A stretch of DNA of 35,163 bases from NCBI GenBank assembly GCA_030532425.1, contig JAUNLD010000031.1, forward strand, positions 1 to 35,163, read 5' to 3'. Positions 16,058 through 24,905 of the stretch are shown in pieces; position 1 is the stretch's first letter, and each line of letters begins with the position of its first letter. This DNA comes from Lautropia sp. (lineage in GTDB: Bacteria > Pseudomonadota > Gammaproteobacteria > Burkholderiales > Burkholderiaceae_E). Under the pieces are notes generated by a model. That model did no database searches. It saw only the letters and a list, made by a program, of their open reading frames with translations, and was not told the DNA's origin. A program made the position numbers and the translations under genes.

Positions 16058-17142
16058 GCACCACCACACCTGTCATCGACCACGATGCCGTCGCCCAATG
16101 GCTGAGCGGCTTGCAGGACCGCATCGTCCGCGGTCTCGAAGACGTGGACGGCGGCCGCTTCCTGCGCGATGCCTGGCAGCGCGAAGCGGCCGCCGGCCAG
16201 ACCACGGCGGGAACCGGCACCGCCTCTGGCCCCCATGCCGGGGCCGGCGCAGTCGCACCCTCGACGGCCGTATCTGCCCCCGCCAGCGCCGCCCCGAAGC
16301 CAGACGCGGCTTCCACCGCCCCGGCCACGCCGGCGGCACCGGTGCCGCTGCTGGGCGGAGGCGGCCTCAGCTGCGTGATCGAGGACAGCACGGTCTTCGA
16401 GCGGGGTGGCGTGCTGTTTTCGGATGTGCGCCTGAACGCCCTGCCCCCCACCGCCTCGGCCCACCGGCCACAACTGGCAGGACGTCCGGCCCGTGCCACC
16501 GGCGTCTCGCTGGTGCTGCACCCACGCAACCCCCACGTGCCCACCGTGCACATGAACGTACGCTTCTTCATGGCCCCGGCCCGGCATGCCGACGAGGAGC
16601 CCGTCTGGTGGTTCGGGGGCGGCATGGACCTGACCCCCTATTACGGCGAGGAAGAAGACGCCCGTCATTTCCACCAGACCTGTCACGATGCGCTCGCCCC
16701 TTTCGGGGCGCAGCATTATCCGGCCATGAAGGCCTGGTGTGACCGCTATTTCTTCCTCAAGCACCGCAACGAGGCGCGCGGCATCGGCGGCATCTTCTTC
16801 GACGACCTGAACCAGCCCGATTTCAACACGGCCTTTGCCCTCACCCGCAGCGTAGGCGATCATTTCCTGAGTGCCTATCTGCCGATCGTGCAGCGGCGCA
16901 AGGACACCCCCTATGGTGAGCGTGAACGCAACTTCCAGGCGCTGCGCCGGGGACGTTATGTCGAGTTCAACCTGGTGCTGGACCGGGGCACACTGTTCGG
17001 GCTGGCCTCGGGCGGACGTACCGAGTCGATCCTGTGCTCGATGCCGCCCGTGGCGCAGTGGCGCTATCAGCACCAGCCTGAAGCCGGTACGCCCGAAGCC
17101 CGGCTCTACACCCACTTCCTGCCCGCACGGGACTGGCTATGA
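16054..17142 (+). CDS. hemF: Oxygen-dependent coproporphyrinogen III oxidase with low-complexity insertion
   Basis: Converts coproporphyrinogen III to protoporphyrinogen IX using O2 in haem synthesis. The 362-residue product carries [45 protein letters not shown] and [12 protein letters not shown], all hallmarks of the family. E. coli HemF has 299 residues. The excess is an Ala/Pro/Thr/Gly-rich insertion at about 46-100, placed between the N-terminal [10 protein letters not shown] helix and the first catalytic strand, in the middle of a segment that is normally continuous. Such an insert must loop out of the fold. The start overlaps the purD stop and the end overlaps nadD (both ATGA), so purD, hemF and nadD appear translationally coupled. 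Confidence 0.95.
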   Translation: MSTTTPVIDHDAVAQWLSGLQDRIVRGLEDVDGGRFLRDAWQREAAAGQTTAGTGTASGPHAGAGAVAPSTAVSAPASAAPKPDAASTAPATPAAPVPLLGGGGLSCVIEDSTVFERGGVLFSDVRLNALPPTASAHRPQLAGRPARATGVSLVLHPRNPHVPTVHMNVRFFMAPARHADEEPVWWFGGGMDLTPYYGEEEDARHFHQTCHDALAPFGAQHYPAMKAWCDRYFFLKHRNEARGIGGIFFDDLNQPDFNTAFALTRSVGDHFLSAYLPIVQRRKDTPYGERERNFQALRRGRYVEFNLVLDRGTLFGLASGGRTESILCSMPPVAQWRYQHQPEAGTPEARLYTHFLPARDWL

Positions 17143-17828
17143 CCCCCACCGCCCGCAAGCGCATCGGCCTGCTCGGCGGCAGTTTCGACCCGGTCCATGT
17201 CGGGCATCTGGCGTTGGGGCAGGCCGCCATCGCCGCACTGCGGCTGGATGAGCTGCGGCTGATCCCCAGCGGCCACGCCTGGCAGAAGGGCGGGCACGAC
17301 GCCAGCGCCCGTCACCGGCTGGCGATGCTGCGCCTGGCGATTGCCGCCCTGCCCGCCACCGCCACGCGCGATGCGCACTGGCTGATCGACGAACAGGAAA
17401 TGCAACGTGACGGGGCCAGCTACACCATCGACACGTTGCAGATGCTGCGCCAGCAGCTCGGCCCCGAGCCGGCCCTGATCCTCATCATCGGCAGCGACCA
17501 GTTCCGGCGGCTGGACAGCTGGCATCGCTGGACCGAACTGTTCGACTACGCCCACATCGCCGTCACGCAGCGCGAGCGCGTACCCCTCACCGATCTGCCC
17601 CCGGCCATCGAGGAAAGCCTGCTGGCTCGCGGCACCGGCGCACTCCCCGATACGCCTGCCGGCCACATCATGTTCTTCCGGATGCCGGCAGTGCCGGTGT
17701 CATCCACCCGGCTGCGCCAGCAGCTGGCCGCAGGCCAGCCGGTCGATGGCCTGCTGCCCATGGGGGTGGAGGCCTATCTGCGCCGGCATGGCCTCTATGG
17801 CAGCACCCTTCCCCCGTCCCCGGCCTGA
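17139..17828 (+). CDS. nadD: Nicotinate-nucleotide adenylyltransferase
   Basis: Transfers AMP from ATP to nicotinate mononucleotide, giving deamido-NAD in NAD synthesis. The 229-residue product has the nucleotidyltransferase signature [11 protein letters not shown] at 13-23, with the HxGH motif at His20-His23. SSTRLRQQL near residue 188 corresponds to the second ATP-binding motif (usually ISSTxIR). The family C-terminus, [11 protein letters not shown], follows. It begins inside the hemF stop codon and is the last gene of the tightly coupled run. A 167-base gap separates it from rsfS. Confidence 0.95.
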   Translation: MTPTARKRIGLLGGSFDPVHVGHLALGQAAIAALRLDELRLIPSGHAWQKGGHDASARHRLAMLRLAIAALPATATRDAHWLIDEQEMQRDGASYTIDTLQMLRQQLGPEPALILIIGSDQFRRLDSWHRWTELFDYAHIAVTQRERVPLTDLPPAIEESLLARGTGALPDTPAGHIMFFRMPAVPVSSTRLRQQLAAGQPVDGLLPMGVEAYLRRHGLYGSTLPPSPA

Positions 17829-17887
17829 AGACAGCACCGGCTGCGCCCCCTGCCTGCGGCTTTGTCCCCGCGCAACGCCCGACAGGC

Positions 17888-17893
17888 GATAAT
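17888..17893 (+). promoter_or_regulatory. Candidate -10 element of an internal promoter before rsfS
   Basis: GATAAT (5/6 to TATAAT) lies in the 167-base gap between nadD and rsfS. The best -35-like sequence, TTGTCC (17862-17867), is 20 bases away, which is long. The gap size makes a separate promoter plausible, but the evidence is thin. Confidence 0.3.
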
Positions 17894-17995
17894 GAAGCGG
17901 TCACGCCGGCGCAGCCCTCCGGATCAGGGACCCCGCGGCCCATCCGGCAGGTCCGCCCCGCCCTTTCAGACAACCTTGCCCACACCCGTTTGCCC

Positions 17996-18412
17996 ATGAG
18001 CATCTCCCGACTGCAATACCTGGTCGTCGACGCCCTCGAGGACGTGAAGGCCCAGGACATCCGCGTCTTCGACACCAGCGGCCTCTCGGACCTGTTCGAC
18101 CGCGTCATCGTGGCCACTGCCACCTCCAACCGCCAGACCCGTGCACTGGCCGCCCATGTACAGGAACGCGCCCGTGACGAGGGCTTCCCGGTGGTCTCGG
18201 TCGAGGGCGAAGGCACCGGCGAATGGGTGCTGGTGGATCTGGGTGACCTGATCGTCCACATCATGCAGCCCGGCATCCGCGCCTACTACAACCTGGAAGA
18301 ACTCTGGGGTGCCACCCCGGTACCACTGCCGCTGTCGCCCGACGCTCCTGCCAGCGCCAAGGTGCCCGCTGACAAGGCGCTGGGCCTGAAGCCAGCCCGC
18401 TCGCCGGACTGA
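17996..18412 (+). CDS. rsfS: Ribosomal silencing factor RsfS
   Basis: Binds ribosomal protein uL14 and blocks subunit joining in slow growth. The 138-residue product has the family core: [20 protein letters not shown], then [20 protein letters not shown], and [19 protein letters not shown] with the tail [10 protein letters not shown]. The C-terminal ~30 residues are a Pro/Ala-rich extension beyond the usual end. The ATG at 17996 was preferred over a TTG at 17990. The leader is pyrimidine-rich and lacks a Shine-Dalgarno. nadD-rsfS-rlmH is a conserved order in many bacteria. Confidence 0.94.
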   Translation: MSISRLQYLVVDALEDVKAQDIRVFDTSGLSDLFDRVIVATATSNRQTRALAAHVQERARDEGFPVVSVEGEGTGEWVLVDLGDLIVHIMQPGIRAYYNLEELWGATPVPLPLSPDAPASAKVPADKALGLKPARSPD

Positions 18413-18515
18413 CCGACGCCTGTCGCGCAGCCTGCCGTCCTGCCGCCCTCATCCCGCGGTTTTGCGGCGGCCTGTTCTGTCCTGTTCCGCTGTTTCCTGC
18501 CCGCTTGGCTCCCTC

Positions 18516-19004
18516 ATGCAGATCCGCATCCTGGCCGTTGGCCAGCGCGCCCCGCGCTGGGTGGACGAGGCCGTCGACGACTACCTGAAACGCTTTCCAC
18601 GCGAGCTGAACGTGGAGCTGGTGGCCGTGAAGACCGAAACCCGCACCGGTGATCCGACCCGCCGCACCGAAGCCGCCACCGCCACGCTGATGGCCCGCGA
18701 GGCCGAACGGCTGCGCGCCAGGCTGCCGGCACGCGCCCGGGTGGTGGTGCTGGACGAGCGTGGCGATGACCTGCGCACCCATGCACTGGCCCGCCGGCTG
18801 GCCCACTGGCAGCAGGTGGGCGACCCGGTGGCCATCCTGATCGGTGGCCCGGACGGCCTGGACGCCGGCCTGAAGGCCGAAGCGGCCGAGCGCATCCGCC
18901 TCTCCAGCCTGACGCTGCCGCATGCGCTGGTACGGGTGCTGCTGGCCGAACAGCTCTACCGGGCCTGGTCGATCAACGCCAACCACCCCTATCACCGGGA
19001 ATGA
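18516..19004 (+). CDS. rlmH: 23S rRNA (pseudouridine1915-N3)-methyltransferase RlmH
   Basis: SPOUT-family methyltransferase modifying helix 69 of 23S rRNA on assembled 70S ribosomes. The product is 162 residues (E. coli 155). The SAM-binding knot motif ILIGGPDG and the C-terminal [19 protein letters not shown] with HPYHRE are diagnostic. The ATG at 18516 gives the family start [10 protein letters not shown]. An in-frame upstream alternative at 18462 adds residues without similarity. No Shine-Dalgarno is visible in the pyrimidine-rich leader. maf follows after 7 bases. Confidence 0.95.
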   Translation: MQIRILAVGQRAPRWVDEAVDDYLKRFPRELNVELVAVKTETRTGDPTRRTEAATATLMAREAERLRARLPARARVVVLDERGDDLRTHALARRLAHWQQVGDPVAILIGGPDGLDAGLKAEAAERIRLSSLTLPHALVRVLLAEQLYRAWSINANHPYHRE

Positions 19005-19011
19005 CCCGCCC

Positions 19012-19632
19012 ATGATCTATCTTGCCTCCCGCAGCCCCCGCCGGCTGGAACTGCTGCGCCAGATCGGCATCGAACCCCGCCTGCTGCTGGACGAGGATGA
19101 AGCCCGTGCCGAGGCGCTCGAAGCCGTCCAGCCCGGCGAATCGCCCACCACCTATGTCGAGCGCGTGACCCGCGCCAAGGCCGCGGCAGCCCGTGCCCGG
19201 CTGCAGGCCCTGGCCAGCACCGATGCGCACCACTGGCCGCTGCTGCCGCTGCTGGCGGCCGACACCACGGTGGCCATCGGCGGCACCATTCTCGGCAAGC
19301 CTGCCGATGCCGACGACGCCCGGCGCATCCTGGGCGCACTCTCGGGGCGCAGCCACCGCGTACTGACCAGCGTGGTCGTCATCAGTGCCAGCGGCCGCAA
19401 GCAGTGGCAGCGCACGCAGGTTTCACGCGTGCGCTTCATGCGGCTGCGCGCCGCCGACATCGAGGCCTACGTGGCCAGCGGTGAGGCCTTCGGCAAGGCG
19501 GGAGCCTATGGCATCCAGGGCGCGGCCGCACGCTTCGTGCGCAAGATCGATGGCTCATACTCCGGTATCATGGGCTTGCCCCTGCACGAAAGCGCTCTGC
19601 TTCTGCACAAGGCCGGCTGGCGGCCTGCCTGA
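19012..19632 (+). CDS. maf: Maf family nucleoside triphosphate pyrophosphatase
   Basis: House-cleaning pyrophosphatase hydrolysing non-canonical or dTTP/UTP nucleotides. The 206-residue product starts with the signature LASRSPRRLELL. It carries LLAADTTVAIGG with the family's catalytic Asp, the KPADADDARRIL segment and GKAGAYGIQG. The last two fit the YhdE-type (dTTP/UTP-specific) subgroup, though the exact specificity is inferred. It lies 7 bases after rlmH and 33 bases before rng. rlmH-maf-rng is a common gene order in betaproteobacteria. Confidence 0.94.
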   Translation: MIYLASRSPRRLELLRQIGIEPRLLLDEDEARAEALEAVQPGESPTTYVERVTRAKAAAARARLQALASTDAHHWPLLPLLAADTTVAIGGTILGKPADADDARRILGALSGRSHRVLTSVVVISASGRKQWQRTQVSRVRFMRLRAADIEAYVASGEAFGKAGAYGIQGAAARFVRKIDGSYSGIMGLPLHESALLLHKAGWRPA

Positions 19633-19665
19633 GCGGATGTGCCGCCAGGATTGCGAGGATTCCCC

Positions 19666-21180
19666 ATGAAAGAAGCCGTCACCGAAGAAATCCTCGTCAG
19701 CACCACCTCTCCCGAGACCCGGGTGGCACTCGTCCAGCAGGGTGTGCTGAAAGAATTCCATATCGACCGTCAGGCCAGCCGGGGTCAGGTGGGCAACGTC
19801 TATGCCGGCATCGTCAACCGCGTGCTGCCCGGCATGCAGTCGGCCTTCATCGACATCGGCCTGGAACGTTCCGCCTTTCTGCACGTCACCGATCTGTGGC
19901 AATCGCGCACCACCGGAAGCGGCAACGGCACCACCCCGATCGAGAAACTGCTCTACCCCGGTCAGCCACTGCTGGTGCAGGTCATCAAGGACCCGATCGG
20001 CAGCAAGGGGGCACGGCTGACCACCCAGATCAGCATTGCCGGCCGGATGCTGGTGTACCTGCCGCACGATCCGCATATCGGCATCGCCCAGCGCATCACC
20101 GACGAGGCCGAGCGCACCCGGCTGCTGGAACGGGTACGGGTACTGATGCAGCAGGCAGAAAGCGGCGACACGGCCGATGGCGGGGGCTTCATCATCCGCA
20201 CACTGGCCGAAGGCGCCAGTGACGAGGCACTGCTGGCCGACATTGCCTACCTGCGCCGGCGCTGGGCACAGATCCTGGAGGCATCCCAGGCCAATGCACG
20301 GGACAAGCCCGCCAGCAGCCGCACACCCGCGCTGCTGTACGGAGAGCTGGCGCTGAGCCATCGGGCGCTGCGCGATCTGGCCACCCCCGGCACACAGGCG
20401 ATCATCGTCGACCATGCCGAAACGCTGGCGACGATGCGCGAATTCTGCCGCACCTACATGCCCAACCTCGAAGAAAAGCTGCGCCTGCATCAGGGCACGC
20501 GCTCGCTGTTCGACCTGTATCAGGTCGATGACGAGGTGGAGCGGGCACTGGCTCGACGCGTGCCGCTGAAGTCAGGCGGCTATCTGGTTTTTGACCAGAC
20601 CGAGGCGCTGACCACCATCGACGTCAACACCGGCGGCTACATCAGTGGCCGCAATTTTGACGACACGGTGTTCCGCACCAATCTGGAGGCGGCGCAGACG
20701 CTGGCACGGCAGCTCCAGCTGCGCAATCTGGGCGGCATCATCATCGTCGACTTCATCGACATGCACAACGGTGCCCACCGCGAATCCGTGCTGCAGGCGC
20801 TGGTGGGAGCCCTGCAACAGGATCGCACCAAGACCACCGTCAACGGCTTCACCTCGCTGGGGCTGGTGGAAATGACCCGCAAGCGCACCCGTGACTCGCT
20901 GGAACGGATGCTGTGCGAACCCTGCAACGCCTGCCACGGCAAGGGCACCATCAAGACGGCACGCACCGTCTGCTACGAGATCATGCGCGAGATCGCCCGC
21001 GAGGCGTGCCAGTTCGACCCGAAGGAATTCCGCATCCTCGCCTCGCAACAGGTGATCGACCTGCTGCTGGACGAGGAAAGCCCCCACCTGGCGATTCTGG
21101 GCGAGCAGATCGGCAAGCCGATCACGCTGCACGTCGAGCCGGGTTACGTCCAGGAAGAATACGACATCATCCTGGCCTGA
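19666..21180 (+). CDS. rng: Ribonuclease G
   Basis: Single-strand endoribonuclease maturing 16S rRNA 5' ends and decaying some mRNAs. The 504-residue product (E. coli 489) has an N-terminal S1-like domain (GNVYAGIVNRVLPGMQSAFIDIG). Catalytic Mg-binding residues are Asp319 (TTIDVNTGG) and Asp362 (IIVDFIDM). The Zn-link region is CEPCNACHGKG near residues 421-431, and a small-domain tail follows. RNase E-type C-terminal scaffold regions are absent, supporting RNase G rather than E. The ATG at 19666 follows GAGG by seven bases. The open frame starts nine codons earlier at 19639 without family similarity. It converges on the glycosyltransferase-like gene 96 bases later, and I see no clear terminator in that gap. 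Confidence 0.95.
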   Translation: MKEAVTEEILVSTTSPETRVALVQQGVLKEFHIDRQASRGQVGNVYAGIVNRVLPGMQSAFIDIGLERSAFLHVTDLWQSRTTGSGNGTTPIEKLLYPGQPLLVQVIKDPIGSKGARLTTQISIAGRMLVYLPHDPHIGIAQRITDEAERTRLLERVRVLMQQAESGDTADGGGFIIRTLAEGASDEALLADIAYLRRRWAQILEASQANARDKPASSRTPALLYGELALSHRALRDLATPGTQAIIVDHAETLATMREFCRTYMPNLEEKLRLHQGTRSLFDLYQVDDEVERALARRVPLKSGGYLVFDQTEALTTIDVNTGGYISGRNFDDTVFRTNLEAAQTLARQLQLRNLGGIIIVDFIDMHNGAHRESVLQALVGALQQDRTKTTVNGFTSLGLVEMTRKRTRDSLERMLCEPCNACHGKGTIKTARTVCYEIMREIAREACQFDPKEFRILASQQVIDLLLDEESPHLAILGEQIGKPITLHVEPGYVQEEYDIILA

Positions 21181-21276
21181 GGGGAAGGGCATCATCCGCG
21201 GCTGAGGCGCGACGGCCAACCTGACCGCAAAAGGCGACACCTGCAGGCAGACGGCGAAGCCCGGTTCAGCCGATGC

Positions 21277-22170
21277 TCAGGGCACCTGCCGTCCCTGCGC
21301 CGAAAAATACCGGGGCGGGCGCGGACGCAGCAGCTGATCCAGCCATTGCTTCAGGCGTTCGGCGCTGCCCCGACGCCGTTTTTCCAGCGGCAGCACGTTC
21401 CAGTCGACCTCCCCCACCCGGGCGATGCAGGCCGCCAGGTCTTCGTCGCGCAGCCGCGCCTCGGCCCAGAAGCGGGTGATGAAACGGTTCCACTCGGGCT
21501 TGTTGCCCCAGTAATGGCCGATGCTGTGCGCACAGTCCTGCATCGGCCCGGCATGATCGAGGGCCACCGCAAACGAGAACTGCTCGACCAGGCGGCGCGT
21601 GCAATCCGTCTGGCAGATGGCGTCGCAGACCCGCAGGGCGTGCTGTGCCAATGGCAATGCCCTGCCTGCCGGCAGACCGATGACACCGGCATTCCACATC
21701 GGACTGTCGTTGGTAATGCTGACCCCGGCAAACTGCTTGCCGACCAGACTGCGCTCCATGCGCACGAGGGTGGAATTGCTGCGACTTGAAAGCTTGTCTT
21801 CAAGACAATGCATCAGTGCCGTCCCCTGGTGCAGCGCCTGCGAGACCTCTTCAAGGCCCGTGGCCAGGAAGGTGTCGGAATCGATGTAGAGCAATGCCTG
21901 ATCGGGATCGCGTGCAGCAGCGGCCTCGATCGCCTTGATCTTGATGCGCCAGAAAAAACGCGATGCGCCCTGCCATTGCAGCAGGAGGTCGTCATCGACG
22001 GGGATGATCTCGACGCGATCGCCAAAGAAGCGGTAGAAACCGGGTTGGTCGGTCACGACCATCACCCGTCCCAGGCGGGCATCCTGCAGAAAGCTGAGCA
22101 GGGCAAAACTGGCCTGATTGTGATTGTCGAGCTGGGCACCAAAGGCCATCACCACCAGATTCACCGCCAC
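21277..22170 (-). CDS. GT-A-fold glycosyltransferase-like protein
   Basis: A 297-residue protein beginning with a GTG at 22170; an alternative ATG is seven codons in. The N-terminal half has alternating strands and helices (AVNLVVMAFGAQ, VMVVTDQPGFY) leading to YIDSDTF, with Asp97-Ser-Asp99 as a DxD metal/nucleotide-sugar motif. This layout is like GT-A transferases of the GT8 or nucleotide-diphospho-sugar type. Later WNAGVIGLP and HYWGNKPEW motifs also fit that fold. Being near LPS-core genes, it may act on LPS or capsule, but a gap of 243 bases and its own candidate promoter separate it from that cluster. The acceptor is unknown. Confidence 0.7.
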   Translation of the reverse strand: MAVNLVVMAFGAQLDNHNQASFALLSFLQDARLGRVMVVTDQPGFYRFFGDRVEIIPVDDDLLLQWQGASRFFWRIKIKAIEAAAARDPDQALLYIDSDTFLATGLEEVSQALHQGTALMHCLEDKLSSRSNSTLVRMERSLVGKQFAGVSITNDSPMWNAGVIGLPAGRALPLAQHALRVCDAICQTDCTRRLVEQFSFAVALDHAGPMQDCAHSIGHYWGNKPEWNRFITRFWAEARLRDEDLAACIARVGEVDWNVLPLEKRRRGSAERLKQWLDQLLRPRPPRYFSAQGRQVP

Positions 22171-22235
22171 GCTGCTGCGCTCCCGTCCCTTGCCTGCTTG
22201 ATGCGCCGCACATCGGGCGCGGCACCAGATCGGAG

Positions 22236-22265
22236 ATTATCCCTGCCCTTGCCCCCGGCACACAA
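22236..22265 (-). promoter_or_regulatory. Candidate promoter for the GT-A-like gene
   Basis: On the minus strand, TTGTGT (22265-22260) and GATAAT (22241-22236, 5/6) are 18 bases apart. The expected start is about 60 bases before the GTG at 22170. The -35 is weak (3/6). Confidence 0.35.
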
Positions 22266-22413
22266 GCCAGGTCGCATGATGCCCACGTTTTTGCCGGGGC
22301 GGCCACCTGGCTGGCGCCTCATCAGGCCGCGTGGCGGACCCGGAGCCCCCCAAGCACGTCTTCGCGGCGCCCAGCTTCACGGGACGGATCGAGCCTGTCC
22401 ATGCCGTTGCGGA

Positions 22414-24903
22414 TCAGCGCTCTCGCTGCCGGAACGAAGCCCCGAGCGCCTGCCAGCCGGCCTCGTCCAGCGCTGCCCAGCGATATTTCCAGAAGGTGCC
22501 CTGCGCATGCAGCCGGGCCACCGTCAGCCCATAACGGCCATCCAGAAAACCGGTGCGCAACACATAACCACGCAAAAAAGCCCAGCCCGCATGCGAGGCG
22601 GCGCGCAACAGCCCGCCCCGGCCACGGGCACGCAACATCGATGCCCCCAGAAAGGCATAGTCACGGGTCTTGGTCCAGGCGTCTTCCAGCGAGTCGACAC
22701 TGTCGTGCATCAGCATGCCATCCAGTACGCGGGTACGGCCGCTGCAGATCAGGCGTTCGTGTACCGGGTCGTTGGAGAAACGCCCCGAAGTTCGCTCGAA
22801 CAGACGCAGCACGCGATCGTTGCCCCACAGGCCGTGGGCAATGACCTGGCCGCAGAAGCGGCTGCTGCGCCTCAGCCAGTAGCCCACCACGGCACCGTCC
22901 TCCTCGTCCGGCTCGGGGTCGGCCGCCAGTGGTGGCGGTGGTGCGGCCACCCGCAAGGGAAGCGATGCGACGGCCGGCCGGTCATGCTGCGTGAGCACGG
23001 CCCGGATTTCTTCGGCCAGCGCCGGCGAGACCTGCTCATCGGCATCGATCGACAAGACCCAGCGATGGCGGCAACGCGCCAGCGCCCGGTTCTTCTGCGG
23101 ACCAAAGCCGGGCCAGTCGGGCGTGACCTCGACCTCGGCGCCCAGCGAGCGGGCAATGGCCACCGTGTCGTCGGTGCTGCCGGAATCCAGCACCACCACC
23201 TGATCGGCAAAGGCCACGCTCTGCAGACAGCGGGCGATGCTGTGTGCCTCATTCTTGGCAATGATCGCCACCGACAACCCGCCCGGTACCGACAGCATCT
23301 GCCGGCTGCCGTGCATCGCCCGCGCTGCTGCCCCCGCCAGCAGGCCACTGGCCCCCGGCGCCACCGCCGCATCACCGGCGGCCACGGCCGCCTGGGCCGC
23401 CTGTTGCCCGGTCACCGGGTGCCCGCCACTGGCCGAGGCTTCGGCCCGGGTGCGCCAGACCTGGGTGATGCCCTTGCCAGCCACGGCCAGCCCTGCCCCC
23501 ATGCCCACTTCGGCCGGATTCCCGGGCAGCGCGGTGACCGCCTGGCCACTGCACGCCTGCGCTGCCTGCCCGGGCGGCCCCTCTGCCACAGCGTGCGCCA
23601 GCTCATCCGCACCGCCCTGCTGCGCACGCCGCGCCGCCATGGCCTCCGGCATGCCCGCGGCCAGCAGCCAGCTGGCCAGCAGCAGATACGCGAGCATCGA
23701 GATCTGCCGGTCGAACATCGAATCGGTCATCGAGAAGACCGCAAACGACGACGACAGCAGCACCAGCATCATCGAGGCCTCGGGAGCCTGCCCACGCAGA
23801 AAGCGCCGCACCCCCACCCACAGGGGCGCCCAGAAAAACAGCATCACCACCAGCAGTCCCGGCACGCCGGCACCGGCAAAACCGGACAGGTATTCGTTGT
23901 GCGCCCCTTCGTAGAGGATCATCGCATCCGGGTCGACCTCACCGGTGCTGCGCTGGCGCCTGATCTCGGCCCCAAAGCCGGCAATGCCCACCCCGGTGAG
24001 CGGTGCATGGATGCCGGCCCGCACCGCCACCCCCCACAGCGCCAGCCGCTGGCCGACCTCGCTGTTCAGATCGCCTGCCATGAAGCGCTCGTATTGCGGT
24101 TCGATGTCGGCAAAGCGGGGCGCCAGCACGCGTGCGCCCCCCACCAGCACCAGAATCACCAGCATCGCCAGCAGCGGCGTCCGCCAGCGTGGCGCCCGCG
24201 GTACCAGCTGCCCCAGCTGCCGATAATGCTGATGCCGGCGCTGGCGACGCCGCACGCTTTGCAGGATCAGCAGCATCAGCACCCCGGCCGCCACGCCCAG
24301 CACGGCGCCCCGGGCCATGGTCAGCGCCACGGCCCCCAGGGCAGCGGCAAAACCGGCCACCCCCAGCAGACGCATCTTCTGCGAGTCGGCCTGCACGGCC
24401 AGCCACAGCGAGAACAGCCCCAGCACCACCGCCAGATCGCCGAACTTGATCGCCCCCGACCCCACCGAGCCGACCCCCAGGTGGCCCGGTGGCCGGTAGA
24501 TGCCCAGATACAGCCCCTGCCAGGCCGCCAGTGCAAAAGCACCGATGGCGCCCACGGCAGCGGCGGGCAGCAGCCAGCGCGAAGGCGCAGGCCCGCGTGC
24601 GGGCACCGTCGACAGCAGCACGCCGGCGCTGAGCGCGCACATCAGGATCTGGTCGGTGTCACGGGCCTGCAGATGGCCTGCCAGCATCTGCAGGATGATG
24701 AGCAGGCTGTAGCCGGCCAGCGGTACCAGCATCGCCCGCCCTTCGCGGGCACGATCGGCCAGTGCCGGCCACTGACGCCACTGGCCGGCGATGATCGCCG
24801 TCAGGCACACCAGTGCCACCAGCGGCGACTGCACTTTGGGCAAGGCCAGCAGACTGGCCAGATACAGGGCCAGCAGGCCATGACTGATTCGCACGATCGA
24901 CAT
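22414..24903 (-). CDS. Fusion of O-antigen ligase (WaaL-like) and LPS-core glycosyltransferase (WaaE-like GT2)
   Basis: An 829-residue protein with two enzymes in one frame. Residues 1-425 are polytopic (about ten hydrophobic segments). A large loop carries the ligase-type signature GAHNEYL with His335, matching the conserved periplasmic His of WaaL/Wzy_C proteins. Residues about 426-540 are an Ala/Gly/Gln-rich linker. Residues 542-829 are a GT2 domain: SVAIIAKNEAHSIARCL, VVLDSGSTDDT, a DxD-like SIDADEQ (Asp620, Asp622) and FSNDPVHERLI, as in WaaE/KdtX core glucosyltransferases. With WaaL termini in the cytoplasm, the GT domain would sit where nucleotide sugars are. Internal Met codons at residues 530 and 536 might allow a separate GT product, but no clear Shine-Dalgarno precedes them. 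It starts 2 bases after the upstream GT2 stop. Confidence 0.82.
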   Translation of the reverse strand: MSIVRISHGLLALYLASLLALPKVQSPLVALVCLTAIIAGQWRQWPALADRAREGRAMLVPLAGYSLLIILQMLAGHLQARDTDQILMCALSAGVLLSTVPARGPAPSRWLLPAAAVGAIGAFALAAWQGLYLGIYRPPGHLGVGSVGSGAIKFGDLAVVLGLFSLWLAVQADSQKMRLLGVAGFAAALGAVALTMARGAVLGVAAGVLMLLILQSVRRRQRRHQHYRQLGQLVPRAPRWRTPLLAMLVILVLVGGARVLAPRFADIEPQYERFMAGDLNSEVGQRLALWGVAVRAGIHAPLTGVGIAGFGAEIRRQRSTGEVDPDAMILYEGAHNEYLSGFAGAGVPGLLVVMLFFWAPLWVGVRRFLRGQAPEASMMLVLLSSSFAVFSMTDSMFDRQISMLAYLLLASWLLAAGMPEAMAARRAQQGGADELAHAVAEGPPGQAAQACSGQAVTALPGNPAEVGMGAGLAVAGKGITQVWRTRAEASASGGHPVTGQQAAQAAVAAGDAAVAPGASGLLAGAAARAMHGSRQMLSVPGGLSVAIIAKNEAHSIARCLQSVAFADQVVVLDSGSTDDTVAIARSLGAEVEVTPDWPGFGPQKNRALARCRHRWVLSIDADEQVSPALAEEIRAVLTQHDRPAVASLPLRVAAPPPPLAADPEPDEEDGAVVGYWLRRSSRFCGQVIAHGLWGNDRVLRLFERTSGRFSNDPVHERLICSGRTRVLDGMLMHDSVDSLEDAWTKTRDYAFLGASMLRARGRGGLLRAASHAGWAFLRGYVLRTGFLDGRYGLTVARLHAQGTFWKYRWAALDEAGWQALGASFRQRER

Positions 24904-24905
24904 GC

